Shown: one piece after another, positions 10,464 to 20,593 of the stretch
Numbering within the stretch: position 1 is the stretch's first letter
Layout of the letters: each line of letters begins with the position of its first letter
Source of the DNA: Clostridiales bacterium
GTDB lineage: Bacteria; Bacillota; Clostridia; Oscillospirales; Acutalibacteraceae
Assembly (NCBI GenBank): GCA_022800315.1
Contig: JAAWQC010000005.1
Location: forward strand, 1 to 64,000
Length of the DNA: 64,000 bases
Direction: 5' to 3'
The notes under the pieces: model-generated
The model's database searches: none
What the model saw: only the letters and a program-made list of their open reading frames with translations
Told to the model about the DNA's origin: nothing
Made by a program: the position numbers and the translations under genes

Positions 10464-10537
10464 GAAGAATCCGAAGGGATTCTTCAGCACCGGTTCCATG
10501 CCGCCTGTCCCGTTTTTAGAAGGGAAAGGAACCGGTG
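10464..10537 (+). terminator. Two hairpins downstream of ilvD
   Basis: The first is a 9-bp stem (10464-10472 with 10477-10485) just past the stop codon. The second has 10-bp arms (10488-10497 with 10528-10537) around a 30-base loop. Neither ends in a long T-run, so they may serve as RNA 3' ends or weak terminators. Confidence 0.5.
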
Positions 10538-10599
10538 TATATGTTATAATGTCCGCAGCGCACCGTCCCGGCGGACCGCGGTTCCCCCTAGAAATATAG

Positions 10600-10633
10600 A
10601 AAAAGCCCCCCGATGAACATCGGGGGGCTTTTT
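10600..10633. terminator. Bidirectional terminator between converging genes
   Basis: Stem AAAAAGCCCCCCGATG / CATCGGGGGGCTTTTT with a two-base loop; the A-run and T-run let it work in both directions. It separates ilvD from the minus-strand zinc-ribbon gene. Confidence 0.9.
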
Positions 10634-10664
10634 AGCAGGTGCAAACTGTGATACAGTACCTGTT

Positions 10665-11405
10665 CTAGTAGGTGTAATCGCCGTAGTACAGGATATTGCT
10701 GTTCTGGAAGCACCAGCGTCCTTCTTCCTGCACGACGATGAGCTGGAAAGGACCAACATCGCCATAAGACGAACCGGGATACTGCAGGCTGGAAGATGTT
10801 TTCTCCTTGTTTCGTTCCGCTTTCAGATAGAGCAGCGCGATTTTACTGTGTTTTCCGTAGGTCAGGTCAACTACCGAGTAGGTGACCTCACTCTCCGGTA
10901 CCCGAATGCGGCTTTCTCCGCTATTTTTGGACATCAGGCTGGCGAACAGCTCGTCGTCCTGTTCCTGCAGGGCGATATTCAGGCCTTCGATCAGGGCTTC
11001 CGGTGAAGCCTGGTATCCCATGGCTGCGCTGCGTATCAGGGGAACCGCCACGGTAAAGAGCAGGACCAGTATCACGGCGGCGGCCCCAATGGGAATCAGG
11101 ATGCGGGGACGCAGGAACTGACGTGCCCCCTTCACAAAGGGAGAAGCCTTTTCCGTCGGGGGAACGGCATCGATCCGCTCCGTCTCTGCCGGGACATCTC
11201 CGGCGGCCGGCGGTCTTGAAGCGGCCACCCCCGGCGGGAGCGGCGCGGCGGCAACCGGCTCTCCCGAGCTGAGCAGCTGGTCGATACGGCTGCGCCGTTC
11301 CTCCTCACTGTGGCAGAGGGATTGGCCGCACCGGGTGCAATGGACGTTAAAGGCACTTTGCAGCGCCCCGCAGGAGGGGCAGTAGTATTGTTCCGTCTCG
11401 TTCAT
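10665..11405 (-). CDS. Zinc-ribbon membrane protein, unknown role
   Basis: 246 residues. The N-terminal zinc ribbon has pairs CPSC (9-12) and CTRC (23-26). A charged and Pro-rich linker leads to one membrane segment (about 100-122) and an extracytoplasmic C-terminal domain of about 120 residues resembling NTF2/DUF4878-like stress-module domains in length. Such zinc-ribbon plus single-TM proteins are common and poorly understood in Clostridia. It starts 80 bases from the kinase gene in the same direction. The function is not assigned. Confidence 0.75.
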   Translation of the reverse strand: MNETEQYYCPSCGALQSAFNVHCTRCGQSLCHSEEERRSRIDQLLSSGEPVAAAPLPPGVAASRPPAAGDVPAETERIDAVPPTEKASPFVKGARQFLRPRILIPIGAAAVILVLLFTVAVPLIRSAAMGYQASPEALIEGLNIALQEQDDELFASLMSKNSGESRIRVPESEVTYSVVDLTYGKHSKIALLYLKAERNKEKTSSSLQYPGSSYGDVGPFQLIVVQEEGRWCFQNSNILYYGDYTY

Positions 11406-11485
11406 TGGCTGTATCTCCCTTTTTCATCCTGTTATATGAAACCGTAATCAGAAGGCCAGAGGGTTTCGGCGGTACGGCGCATCAC

Positions 11486-12103
11486 TTACCGCGCGTACTG
11501 GGCAAAGGCGGCGATGAGATCGACCCCTCCGTCGATTCCGGTTTTGCCGCTGTCAAAGCTCAGATGATAATTGGCGACGTCGCCCCAGCTGTTGTTGGTG
11601 TAGTAATTGTAGTAATGGGCGCGCTTCTTATCGGTGCGGCGCATGACATCCGGCGCTTTTTTGGGATCGACGCCGTAAACGTCGGTCACGCGGCGAAGCC
11701 GGTCAGCTTCGCAGGCGTGGATAAAAACGCTGAGGCAACGGGGGTCCTCCTGCAGGATATAATCGGCGCAGCGGCCCACGATCACGCAGGAGCCGGCCTC
11801 CGCCTTTTCGCGGATCAGGTCGGCCTGCACCATATACAGCCGGTCGTTCAGCGGCAGTTCGCTGATGGTTGACATTTGGTTGCCCATCATATAGGCGCCG
11901 GCGGAAAGGGAATACAGCAGGCTGCTGGCCGCTGTCTCATCAATTTTCTGAAAATATTCTTCGCTGATGCCGCTTTTTTGAGAAGCCTCGGTAATGAGTT
12001 CCCGGTCTAAAAAGGGAATATCCAGTTTTTCCGCTAATTTGCGGCCGATTTCCCGACCGCCGCTGCCGAACTGTCTGCCGATGGCAAAGATGGTTTTTTT
12101 CAT
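11486..12103 (-). CDS. Cytidylate kinase-like protein
   Basis: 205 residues with the N-terminal pattern AIGRQFGSGGREIGRKLA, a P-loop variant typical of the cytidylate-kinase-like family (PF13189-type). This family is separate from true Cmk, and its substrate is not established. Further family features are ITEASQKSGIS and the CVIVGRCADYIL strand. Start ATG at 12103 is chosen because AAAGGTG lies upstream and MKKTIFAIGRQ is the family start; a longer frame adds 20 unrelated residues. It is transcribed with the MATE gene 60 bases upstream. Confidence 0.85.
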   Translation of the reverse strand: MKKTIFAIGRQFGSGGREIGRKLAEKLDIPFLDRELITEASQKSGISEEYFQKIDETAASSLLYSLSAGAYMMGNQMSTISELPLNDRLYMVQADLIREKAEAGSCVIVGRCADYILQEDPRCLSVFIHACEADRLRRVTDVYGVDPKKAPDVMRRTDKKRAHYYNYYTNNSWGDVANYHLSFDSGKTGIDGGVDLIAAFAQYAR

Positions 12104-12163
12104 GAAGATCACACCTTTCCGGCCGAACTGACGGCCATATCGAAAGGCGGGTAGACCCGCCAA

Positions 12164-13585
12164 TCAGACATTGCGGGGGAGTTCTTCGCGTATCTTCCGG
12201 TTGAGTCCGCGCAGCTCCAGCACAATCAGCACCGCGGCTAATACGAAGGCCAGCGTGTCGGTGACCGGACCGGCGTACAAAACGCCGAAGAGGCCGAAGC
12301 GCAACGGCAGCAAAAGCATCAGGGGAACGGCGAACACCACCTGGCGGGAGAGGGAAAGGATGGTCGCCTTCACCGGTTTGCCGATGGCCTGGAAGAAGAT
12401 GGAGGATACCATTTGAAACGCGTTGGGGATGCACATGAGCAGGTAAATACGGAAGCAGCTCTCGGCAAACCGGTTGTACTGCTCGTTCGCCTGCCCGAAC
12501 AGGGCAATGATTATCTGGGGAAAGAACTGGAACATCACGAAACCCACGCAGGATACTGCCACCGCGACGCCTACCGCCAGCAGATAGGTTTTTTTCACGC
12601 GGGACCACTGACGGGCGCCGTAATTGTATCCCATAATCGGCTGGGCACCTACCGACAGGCCGATAATCACCGACATCAATATCTGGTTGACCTTCATGAC
12701 GATGCCCAGGGCCGACAGCGGAATGTCGCTGCCGTATTCGGTCATGGCGCCATAGTGGGACAGGGAATTGTTCATGACGATAACCACCAGCGTCAGGGCC
12801 AGCTGATTGATAAAGCTGGAGGTGCCGAAAGAGAGCAGGGTTCGTGTGGCTTTTCCATCGGGTCGAAGCCGCCGCCGGTTCATTTTCACCATATGGAAAC
12901 GGGGCAGATAGCATGCAGAGATGCAGAAGGAGACAATCTGGCCGAGGATGGTGGCAATGGCGGCGCCGCGGATACCCATCCCGAATCCGAAGATCAGCAG
13001 CGGGTCCAGCACGGTGTTGATCACCGCACCGGTGAGCATGGATATCATGGCAAAGCGCGGACTTCCGTCTGCGCGGATGAGTGAGTTGAGGGTGATCCCA
13101 AGGATCACGAAGGGAAGGCCGAACAGGATGATACGGGTATACTCCAGCGCATAAGGCATCACACCGGGCGTGGCGCCGAACAGCAGGAGCAGGGGCTTTA
13201 AAAAGAGCAGGCCGGCAAGCATAAAGACGAAGCCGGTCACAGCGGCCAGGGTGATGGCGCTGCCGGCGCCGCGGGCAGCGCCATCGCTGTCCTTTTCACC
13301 CAGCTTCAGGCTGTAAAACGCGGCGGAGCCGTCCGCGATCAGCAGAGCGATAGCCATGGCGATGGTCACCAGGGGGAAAGCGACGTTGGTGGCGGCGTTG
13401 CCCAGATAGCCGACATCTTCGCCGATATGGCCGATGAAGATCTGGTCGACGATGTTATACAGGGAATTGACCACCATGGAAATGATGCTGGGTATGGCGA
13501 AACGGGGGAGCAGCCGGGTGATTTTATCCACACCCAGCGGGTTCTGCGGCACGGTGGATTCTTTGGTTGCAGGATTTGTCTTCAT
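12164..13585 (-). CDS. MATE-family efflux transporter
   Basis: Cation-coupled multidrug/toxin extruder, 473 residues with about 12 membrane helices in two homologous halves. The N-terminal region has PSIISMVVNSLYNIVDQIFI and the second half has the related SSFINQLALTLVVIVMNNSL, as in the DinF/NorM superfamily. The substrate cannot be read from the sequence. It starts about 245 bases downstream of the ilvC stop, with a terminator between, so it probably has its own promoter. Confidence 0.92.
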   Translation of the reverse strand: MKTNPATKESTVPQNPLGVDKITRLLPRFAIPSIISMVVNSLYNIVDQIFIGHIGEDVGYLGNAATNVAFPLVTIAMAIALLIADGSAAFYSLKLGEKDSDGAARGAGSAITLAAVTGFVFMLAGLLFLKPLLLLFGATPGVMPYALEYTRIILFGLPFVILGITLNSLIRADGSPRFAMISMLTGAVINTVLDPLLIFGFGMGIRGAAIATILGQIVSFCISACYLPRFHMVKMNRRRLRPDGKATRTLLSFGTSSFINQLALTLVVIVMNNSLSHYGAMTEYGSDIPLSALGIVMKVNQILMSVIIGLSVGAQPIMGYNYGARQWSRVKKTYLLAVGVAVAVSCVGFVMFQFFPQIIIALFGQANEQYNRFAESCFRIYLLMCIPNAFQMVSSIFFQAIGKPVKATILSLSRQVVFAVPLMLLLPLRFGLFGVLYAGPVTDTLAFVLAAVLIVLELRGLNRKIREELPRNV

Positions 13586-13697
13586 GGGTTTTAAACTCCC
13601 GGTGTAATGGATTTCCTTCTGCTTCCATTATACGGCTTTTTCAGCCGGATAGTCAAGGCAAAGGATGTATTTAAGGGGTGGGCAAAGACACAAGAGA

Positions 13698-13722
13698 GCC
13701 CCTGTCCGCAGGGGACAGGGGC
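13698..13722. repeat. GC-rich hairpin upstream of the MATE gene
   Basis: Arms of 10 bp (13698-13707 with 13713-13722) around a 5-base loop, in the 247-base gap between the MATE gene and ilvC. There is no T-run, so the role is unclear; it may be a structured leader of the MATE transcript. Confidence 0.4.
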
Positions 13723-13780
13723 GACGATTATCCGGCTCAGATATCGGAGCTGTCCAGTCGTTTGAGGCCGCTGAGAGAAT

Positions 13781-13812
13781 AAAAAGGAGCAGGACGTCGT
13801 CCTGCCCCTTTT
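13781..13812 (-). terminator. Terminator of the ilvBNC operon
   Basis: Read on the minus strand, a GGGGCAGGACGA-type arm pairs with TCCTGCTCC and is followed by TTTTT, 20 bases past the ilvC stop codon. Confidence 0.85.
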
Positions 13813-13832
13813 GGTAAGCGGAGCGAAGGGGA

Positions 13833-14834
<1,002 letters not shown>

Positions 14835-14907
14835 TTACCTCCTGCGCCGTTGTTGACGGCTGATTAATTATGTAAAGGGAGGGTTTCCCTTTGCCGTTTG
14901 GGTCAGC

Positions 14908-15411
14908 TCAATAATTTTTGGCGGTACGGGTGGGGTCGGGGCCCTTTTCGATGGCGATGACGCCGGTGCGCACAATCTCCTTGATGCCGTAGGGGCGCAG
15001 CAGTGCTTCCAGAGTGTCGGTACGCTCGGGGGTGTCGGAAAACTCGATGGTCATGGTGGTACGGGTGGCGTCCACGATACGGGCGCCCATTAGCTCGGCG
15101 ATGCGCATGATCTCCGCCCGATAGCCCGCCGTGACCGATACCTTGAGCAGCGAGAGGGTGCGGGCGATAGTTTTGCCGGTTTGCAGGGTTTTCACCTTGA
15201 TGACCGGGATCACCTTGTTGAGCTGTTTTTCCACCTGCTCGACGGTGTATTCGTCGCCGTCCACCACAATGGTCATACGGGAGATGGCCGGGTCCTCGGT
15301 GATGCCGACGGCCAGCGAGTCGATATTGAAGCCGCGGCGGGAGAACAGGCCGGAAACCTTAGACAGGACGCCGGGATGGTTCTCCACCAGGACCGACATG
15401 GTGTATTTCAT
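14908..15411 (-). CDS. ilvN: Acetolactate synthase small (regulatory) subunit
   Basis: 167 residues. An N-terminal ACT domain (NHPGVLSKVSGLFSRRGFNI) binds the feedback inhibitor valine in this family. A C-terminal domain activates the catalytic subunit. It sits directly downstream of ilvB with a 57-base gap. It is sometimes named ilvH; the sequence does not decide between symbols. Confidence 0.95.
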   Translation of the reverse strand: MKYTMSVLVENHPGVLSKVSGLFSRRGFNIDSLAVGITEDPAISRMTIVVDGDEYTVEQVEKQLNKVIPVIKVKTLQTGKTIARTLSLLKVSVTAGYRAEIMRIAELMGARIVDATRTTMTIEFSDTPERTDTLEALLRPYGIKEIVRTGVIAIEKGPDPTRTAKNY

Positions 15412-15468
15412 TAACAGTCATCCTTTCACAGATGCCGGGAGCGATATCCCGCTTGAGGAAACGCCGCT

Positions 15469-17169
15469 TTACAGCGATGGGTAATCGGGCCATACCTCGC
15501 ACACCAGCAGGAAGGGGCGGTCGTCCGCCAGCATCTCGTCGATAGCGCCGTCGATTTCTTCACTGGAGGTGATGCGGCGGGTGCGGATGCCGTAGGCGGC
15601 GGCCAGCGTGGTGAAATCGGGGCTGCCGTCCAGATACACGGCGCTGTGCACGCCTTTGTAATGGTTGTCCTGCAGCTCGCGCACCATGCCCAGGCGGGTG
15701 TTGCGCATGACGACGATCTTGACGCCCAGCTGTTCCTGACAGATGGTGCCCAGCTCCATCATGCTCATCTGGAAAGAACCGTCGCCGCACACCGCGATCA
15801 CCTGACGGCATTCACCGGAGGCGGTGCTCTCCACTGCGGCCTTTTTGGCCCCCACGGCGCAGGGGATGGAATATCCCATGGTGCCCATGCCGCCGGAGGT
15901 GAGGAAGCGGCCTTCCCGAATGGCGAAGTGGTTGGCCGACCAGATCTGGTTTTGCCCCACGTCGGCGCACAGCACCGCATCGGGGCGCACCTTTTCCGAC
16001 AGGGTGCGCATGAACCGCTTGGGTTCCACAAAGCCCTCGGTATCCGGTATCTGCTTGGCGGCGTACCGCTTTTTGCGATCGGTGACCCGCTCCACCCATT
16101 CCGGCGGGGCCTGCCAGTCCACCTTTTCGATGAGCGTGGTAAGTACGCTGTTAAGATCGCCCACAATCGGGATATGGGCGGGCATATTTTTGCCGATCTC
16201 GGCGGGATCGATATCGATATGGATGATTTTCGCGCGGCTGGCCACCTGGCCGGGAGCGGCCATCGCCCGGTCGCCCACCCGCGCGCCGGCCAGTATCACC
16301 AGGTCCGCGTCGCGGATTGCCTTATTGGCGGGAATACAGCCGTGAGAGCCCAGCATGCCCATGTTCAGGGGATGGGCAGAGGGCAGGGCGCCGATGCCCA
16401 TCATGGTGCAGATGACCGGCAGATTGCATTTCTCCACGAAGGCTCTCAGCGGTCCCTGGGCCTCGGCGGAAAAAACGCCGCCGCCGGCGCACAGCACCGG
16501 GCGGGAGCAGGCGCGCAGGGCTTCCGCCGCTTTTTTGATCTGGAGCGGGTGCCCCTGGGTACGCGGTTTATACCCGATGATGTCGGGGGCTTCGCCGGGG
16601 GTGGCGTCGGGCAGGGTGCGCTGCTGCATATCCATGGGGACGTCGATGAGCACCGGGCCGGGCCGTCCGCTGGCGGCGATATAGAAGGCCTCGCGGAATA
16701 TCCGGGGGATATCCGCGGTTTTCTTGACGATATAGCTGTGCTTGGTGAAGGGGGCGGCGGCGCCGGTGATATCTGCCTCCTGAAACACGTCGCGGCCCAG
16801 CAGGTCGCTGCGGACCTGCCCGGTGATGACCACCAGGGGGATGGAGTCCATATACGCCGACGCGATACCGGTCAGCAGGTTGGTGGCGCCGGGGCCCGAG
16901 GTGGCGATGCACACCCCCACCTCGCCCGATACGCGGGCGTAGCCGCTGGCGGCGTGGGCGGCGTTCTGCTCGGTGCGCACCAGCACATGATGCACCGAAC
17001 CGGTGGCCAGCGCGTCATAAAAGGGACAGATGGCCGCGCCGGGGTACCCGAACACGGTTTTCACGTGCTGTTCCTCCAGGCACTTCACCATCGCGGCGGC
17101 TCCGGTCATCATAGTTATCAAATCCTTTACAGGGTAGTGATCGTGAAAATGGGGCTTCTGAGCATTCAT
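15469..17169 (-). CDS. ilvB: Acetolactate synthase large subunit
   Basis: ThDP-dependent catalytic subunit that condenses two pyruvates, or pyruvate with 2-ketobutyrate. 566 residues from the chosen start. The catalytic Glu lies in RTEQNAAHAASGYAR, the central FAD-binding domain is present, and the ThDP/Mg site begins GDGSFQMS. I chose ATG 17169 because GAAAGGG lies six bases upstream. A second possible start, the paired Met codons 18-19 residues further in, also has AAAGGA upstream. A start at 17268 would overlap the upstream gene. First gene of ilvBNC; no T-box or attenuator was seen in the 34-base gap ahead of it. Confidence 0.95.
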   Translation of the reverse strand: MNAQKPHFHDHYPVKDLITMMTGAAAMVKCLEEQHVKTVFGYPGAAICPFYDALATGSVHHVLVRTEQNAAHAASGYARVSGEVGVCIATSGPGATNLLTGIASAYMDSIPLVVITGQVRSDLLGRDVFQEADITGAAAPFTKHSYIVKKTADIPRIFREAFYIAASGRPGPVLIDVPMDMQQRTLPDATPGEAPDIIGYKPRTQGHPLQIKKAAEALRACSRPVLCAGGGVFSAEAQGPLRAFVEKCNLPVICTMMGIGALPSAHPLNMGMLGSHGCIPANKAIRDADLVILAGARVGDRAMAAPGQVASRAKIIHIDIDPAEIGKNMPAHIPIVGDLNSVLTTLIEKVDWQAPPEWVERVTDRKKRYAAKQIPDTEGFVEPKRFMRTLSEKVRPDAVLCADVGQNQIWSANHFAIREGRFLTSGGMGTMGYSIPCAVGAKKAAVESTASGECRQVIAVCGDGSFQMSMMELGTICQEQLGVKIVVMRNTRLGMVRELQDNHYKGVHSAVYLDGSPDFTTLAAAYGIRTRRITSSEEIDGAIDEMLADDRPFLLVCEVWPDYPSL

Positions 17170-17203
17170 TGTATACCCTTTCACATGATACGTCAACCGG
17201 TTT

Positions 17204-17770
17204 TTACTCGCTAAAGTGAAAAAGCGTCCGGGTTTGAGGTGAAAGGTACTCAGGACAGCGGGGATCAATGGTCACCATCTCCAATCCCTGTCGGCGGGCA
17301 AGGGATACCGTGCCGGCGGTGCCGCCACTCCCCCCGTCGTACACGGCGATCAGACGGGCGCTGTGCTCCACCATCCAGCGGTTGCGGGCGGCCATGCAGT
17401 AGGGGGTATACCGGTCGCATAGCACCTGTACGCCGTCGGCGCGGGACAGAAGCCGCCGGTACCGTGCCTGTTGCTCCCGGCTCCAGCGGCTGTCCTGGCC
17501 GGGACAGGGGAGGGCGGCGATCAGGCGGAGGGACTGCCCTCGTTCCCGCCGGCCGAGCACCAGCTCGGCTGCCAGGATATCTGTTCCCAGCGCCATCCCG
17601 CACAGAAAGGTGCGGTAACCGTCTTCCAGGGCCCCGCCGATGGCGGCGTCCATCGCGCGGCGGAGGGGCGAAAGGGCCGATGCCTCCTGCCGCCAGCCGG
17701 AGGGAAGCCGGTCGGGCCGGTGGCCGGTGAAGCTGCAGGCGGTTCTGCGGTCGAAAAGTAGGGACTCCAT
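17204..17770 (-). CDS. SLOG-family protein (DUF1273/YpsA-like)
   Basis: 188 residues with the Rossmann-like SLOG signature CSFTGHRPDRLP near the N-terminus, and GMALGTDILAAELVL and AVYDGGSGGTAGT further on. The SLOG superfamily binds nucleotides or nucleotide-derived ligands; its cell roles are uncertain. Start ATG 17770 has GGGAGG upstream. The stop is 34 bases before ilvB on the same strand, so it is probably cotranscribed with ilvBNC, an odd partner for branched-chain synthesis. Confidence 0.85.
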   Translation of the reverse strand: MESLLFDRRTACSFTGHRPDRLPSGWRQEASALSPLRRAMDAAIGGALEDGYRTFLCGMALGTDILAAELVLGRRERGQSLRLIAALPCPGQDSRWSREQQARYRRLLSRADGVQVLCDRYTPYCMAARNRWMVEHSARLIAVYDGGSGGTAGTVSLARRQGLEMVTIDPRCPEYLSPQTRTLFHFSE

Positions 17771-17850
17771 CCAATGCCTCCCTGTCGTATCGAACAAATG
17801 TGCTGTACTCAAAGTGTAGCACAGGGGATGGGTTTGTGCAACTGCCGTGA

Positions 17851-17879
17851 TTGACATCGTTTCGGCAGGGGGGTAAAAT
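17851..17879 (+). promoter_or_regulatory. Sigma-A promoter for the DUF815 gene
   Basis: TTGACA at 17851-17856, a 17-base spacer and TAAAAT at 17874-17879. It lies in the divergent gap and points at the gene starting at 17942. Confidence 0.85.
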
Positions 17880-17941
17880 ATTGTCATTACACCTATAAGA
17901 GAACAGATCAAATACGAAACGATAAGAAGGAAACCACACCC

Positions 17942-19222
17942 ATGCAAGAAAAACAACACACGGAGTATTTCACACAGCTTTATCGGGAGCTGCTCGCCCT
18001 ATCCGTCTACAGGGGAGTGGGAAATCAGCCGGTGACCGGCGCTCTGCTGGAGCTGCTGGGGCGGGCGGCCCACGGGGACGCGGACGGTCTGTACGACCGG
18101 TGGGGCCATCTGTGCGCTCTGCTGGCGGAGAACGACGTCCTCGACAGCCTGCCCGCCGCGGTAGCGGCGGAGGTGCTGGAGGACGAGAACGCCTATACGT
18201 CGGCACTGGCGGCGGGACGCCGGCCATCCGCCGCGCTGGAGAGCGCGGCGCTGCGGGACCTGGGGGCGCTGTACCGCGCCGCTTTCTTTGACCGGGACGG
18301 TTTACGGGGGGAGGCCGCTGGTATCCTTCCACGCTGGGGGACAGCCGCCGCGCCGGCGCCTCTCGATTGTCCGTGGCAGGAGTGCGGCCCGGCCCTAGCC
18401 GCCTATCACCGGCGCAGGGGGTGCGGCTGTTTCACCCGGCATTACGCCTTCCTGTGGCGGGAGGGGCAGATGCTGCCGGTGGAGCATCCCGATCCCATCC
18501 GGCTGTCCAATCTGAAGGGGTATGCGTATCAGCGGGGCATTGCCGTCGACAACACCCGCGCCTTCCTTGACGGCTTCGAGGCGAACAATATGCTGCTGTA
18601 CGGCGACCGGGGCACCGGCAAATCCTCCACGGTGAAGGCGCTGCTCAACGAATACGCCGGGAACGGCCTGCGCATGATCGAGATGCCCAAGGAATTTCTC
18701 CGCCAGCTCCCCGACCTTACCGGCCGGCTGGCAAAACTGCCGCTGAAGTTCATCGTCTTTATCGACGATCTGTCCTTCTCCGACGGGGACGACAATTTCG
18801 CCGCCCTCAAGGCGGTGCTGGAGGGGGGGCTGGCCTCCCGTCCCGACAACGTGGTTATTTACGCCACCTCCAACCGCCGCCATCTGCTGCGGGAGACCTT
18901 CTCCGACCGGAGCGGGGACGAGGTGCATCACGCCGACACGGTGCAGGAGGCGGTATCTCTCTCCGACCGGTTCGGCATCAGCCTGACCTTCCTCATGCCC
19001 GACAAGCAGCGGTTCCGGGACATCGTGGAGCAGATCGCCGCCGACAAAGGACTGATCGCCGGTCCCGGGCCGGCGACCAACCATGGGCCGGTCATTGACC
19101 GCCAGGCCTTGCTCGCCGCGGCGGAGCGGTGGGCGCTGGAACGGGGGGCGCGTTCCCCCCGCTATGCGCGGCAGTTTATCGCCGACGCGCAGGCCCGGCT
19201 GAGCCGCGGCGAGACGCTGTGA
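17942..19222 (+). CDS. DUF815 AAA-type ATPase
   Basis: 426 residues. The AAA core (about 195-400) has Walker A GDRGTGKSS, Walker B FIVFIDDLSF, a sensor-1-like YATSNRRHL and an Arg in SDRFG. The N-terminal 190 residues are variable and rich in Ala and Leu. DUF815 proteins are widespread in bacteria with no settled function; the DnaC/clamp-loader-like core suggests remodelling of a protein partner. It has its own strong promoter and is followed closely by three more plus-strand genes. Confidence 0.88.
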   Translation: MQEKQHTEYFTQLYRELLALSVYRGVGNQPVTGALLELLGRAAHGDADGLYDRWGHLCALLAENDVLDSLPAAVAAEVLEDENAYTSALAAGRRPSAALESAALRDLGALYRAAFFDRDGLRGEAAGILPRWGTAAAPAPLDCPWQECGPALAAYHRRRGCGCFTRHYAFLWREGQMLPVEHPDPIRLSNLKGYAYQRGIAVDNTRAFLDGFEANNMLLYGDRGTGKSSTVKALLNEYAGNGLRMIEMPKEFLRQLPDLTGRLAKLPLKFIVFIDDLSFSDGDDNFAALKAVLEGGLASRPDNVVIYATSNRRHLLRETFSDRSGDEVHHADTVQEAVSLSDRFGISLTFLMPDKQRFRDIVEQIAADKGLIAGPGPATNHGPVIDRQALLAAAERWALERGARSPRYARQFIADAQARLSRGETL

Positions 19223-19252
19223 TTAACCATTTTGCGGGAATGAGGTGTTCAC

Positions 19253-19579
19253 ATGTCGTTGTTCGGCGGGAAAAAGAAGAAGGAGGCGGCGCAAACCGCC
19301 CGACTGCTGGAGCGGCTGGACGGACGTGAGCTGCAGGCGGCGGTCCGGCGGGAACCGTCCGGGGCCGGTGAAACCATGATCGGCAAGGGCGGCCGCCTCA
19401 ACACCCTCGGCGGAGAGATCGTCATCGTCTGCGACGGCGCGGAGGTGTTTCGCTGCCCGGCGGCTCAGACCCGCTGCGGCGAGCTGATGAGCCTGAACGG
19501 CCTCATGATCCGCCGCGCCCTTCCCGACGGGGGAGAAGAGGTTGTGATCGCCTACTATAAATATTATCGGAAGCTGTAA
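19253..19579 (+). CDS. Small conserved-looking protein, unknown
   Basis: 108 residues, no membrane segment. The N-terminus is basic (MSLFGGKKKK) and the rest is a compact beta-rich domain containing GGEIVIVCDGAEVFRC and ending in YYKYYRKL. ATG 19253 follows GGAATGAGG. It sits between the DUF815 gene and a lipoprotein gene with short gaps (30 and 15 bases), so it is likely cotranscribed. Not recognised. Confidence 0.65.
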   Translation: MSLFGGKKKKEAAQTARLLERLDGRELQAAVRREPSGAGETMIGKGGRLNTLGGEIVIVCDGAEVFRCPAAQTRCGELMSLNGLMIRRALPDGGEEVVIAYYKYYRKL

Positions 19580-19594
19580 CAGCGGGAGGATGCG

Positions 19595-20560
19595 ATGAAA
19601 CGAACGGGACTGCTGTCCATCTGTGTCAGTCTGGCGCTGCTGCTGCCGGGCTGTGGGTGGTTCGGCGGAGATACGGCGGTGAAAGAGCCGCAGGATTATC
19701 CGGTGGAAGCGGGCGGGGTCACCCTCTCCGCCCCGCCGGAGAGGGTGCTGGTGCTTTCGCCCTCACTGGCGGAGGTTGCGGCGGACATGGGGTTTTCCGG
19801 CCGGCTCTGCGGCCGCTCGGAGGAATGCGACGCGCCGCAGGAGGTGGCGGCCCTGCCCTCGGCGGGCCGGATGCAACTGCCCGACAAAGGGGCCGTCACC
19901 GGCCTGGAGGCCGATCTGGTACTGACCCAGTCCCCTCTCTCCGATACGGCGTCGGCGCTGTTTGAGGAGCTGAAAATCCCGGTGGCGGTGATTCCGGCGG
20001 CGGTTTCCTTTGCCGATATGGAGGAGATGTACCGGCAGGTGGGCCGTCTTTTCGCCGGGGAGCAAACCGGGACGCTGAAAGGGGGCGCCGCCCTGCAGGA
20101 GCTGAAGGGGCGCCTGGCCGCCGTCGCGGAGCGGGTGAGCCCGTTCCTGCCGGAAGAACGTCCGGCGGCGCTATACGCGGCGGATATTGTCGGCAGCGCC
20201 GCCACCGGCGATACGGTGGCGCAGACGGTCCTTCATGCGGCGGGGCTGGCAAACGGCGCACAGGAGGGCACCGGCTGGGTACTGCCGGAAGGCGCGGCAG
20301 CGGCCGCCCAGTGGATATTCTGTCCCGTGGGGCAGGAAGAGGCGGTCATAAGCGCCGCACTTTATGCGAATTCACCGGCGGTACAGAACGGCCGGGTGAT
20401 CGGTGTGGACGCCGCCCTGTTCGAGCGGCAGGGCTGGCGGCTGTCCCAGGCTGCTCTGCTGATGGCGAAGACGGTGTATCCCGAAGCGTTTGCCGACGGC
20501 GGAACCGATGAACCCGCGCCGGAAGAGGAAGCACCCTCCGATGAGGCGCCGACGGAATAG
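19595..20560 (+). CDS. Lipoprotein with TroA/BtuF-like binding fold
   Basis: 321 residues. The lipobox LPGC puts the lipidated Cys at residue 20. The rest resembles class III substrate-binding proteins of iron-siderophore or cobalamin importers: PERVLVLSPSLAEVAADMG, then RLCGRSEECDAP, and ADLVLTQSPLSD. The C-terminal tail is Glu/Pro-rich. No permease or ATPase gene is near, so it either serves a transporter elsewhere or has another role. The ligand cannot be predicted. Confidence 0.75.
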   Translation: MKRTGLLSICVSLALLLPGCGWFGGDTAVKEPQDYPVEAGGVTLSAPPERVLVLSPSLAEVAADMGFSGRLCGRSEECDAPQEVAALPSAGRMQLPDKGAVTGLEADLVLTQSPLSDTASALFEELKIPVAVIPAAVSFADMEEMYRQVGRLFAGEQTGTLKGGAALQELKGRLAAVAERVSPFLPEERPAALYAADIVGSAATGDTVAQTVLHAAGLANGAQEGTGWVLPEGAAAAAQWIFCPVGQEEAVISAALYANSPAVQNGRVIGVDAALFERQGWRLSQAALLMAKTVYPEAFADGGTDEPAPEEEAPSDEAPTE

Positions 20561-20593
20561 CGGCGGTGTGTTAAAACAGAGGGGAGAAAACAG

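Noticed and set aside
15646..17214. 522-codon plus-strand frame
   Set aside because: Antisense to ilvB; Gly/His-rich shadow.
19595..20560. Cobalamin importer component BtuF
   Set aside because: The fold is similar but no transporter genes or ligand-specific residues support a cobalamin assignment.
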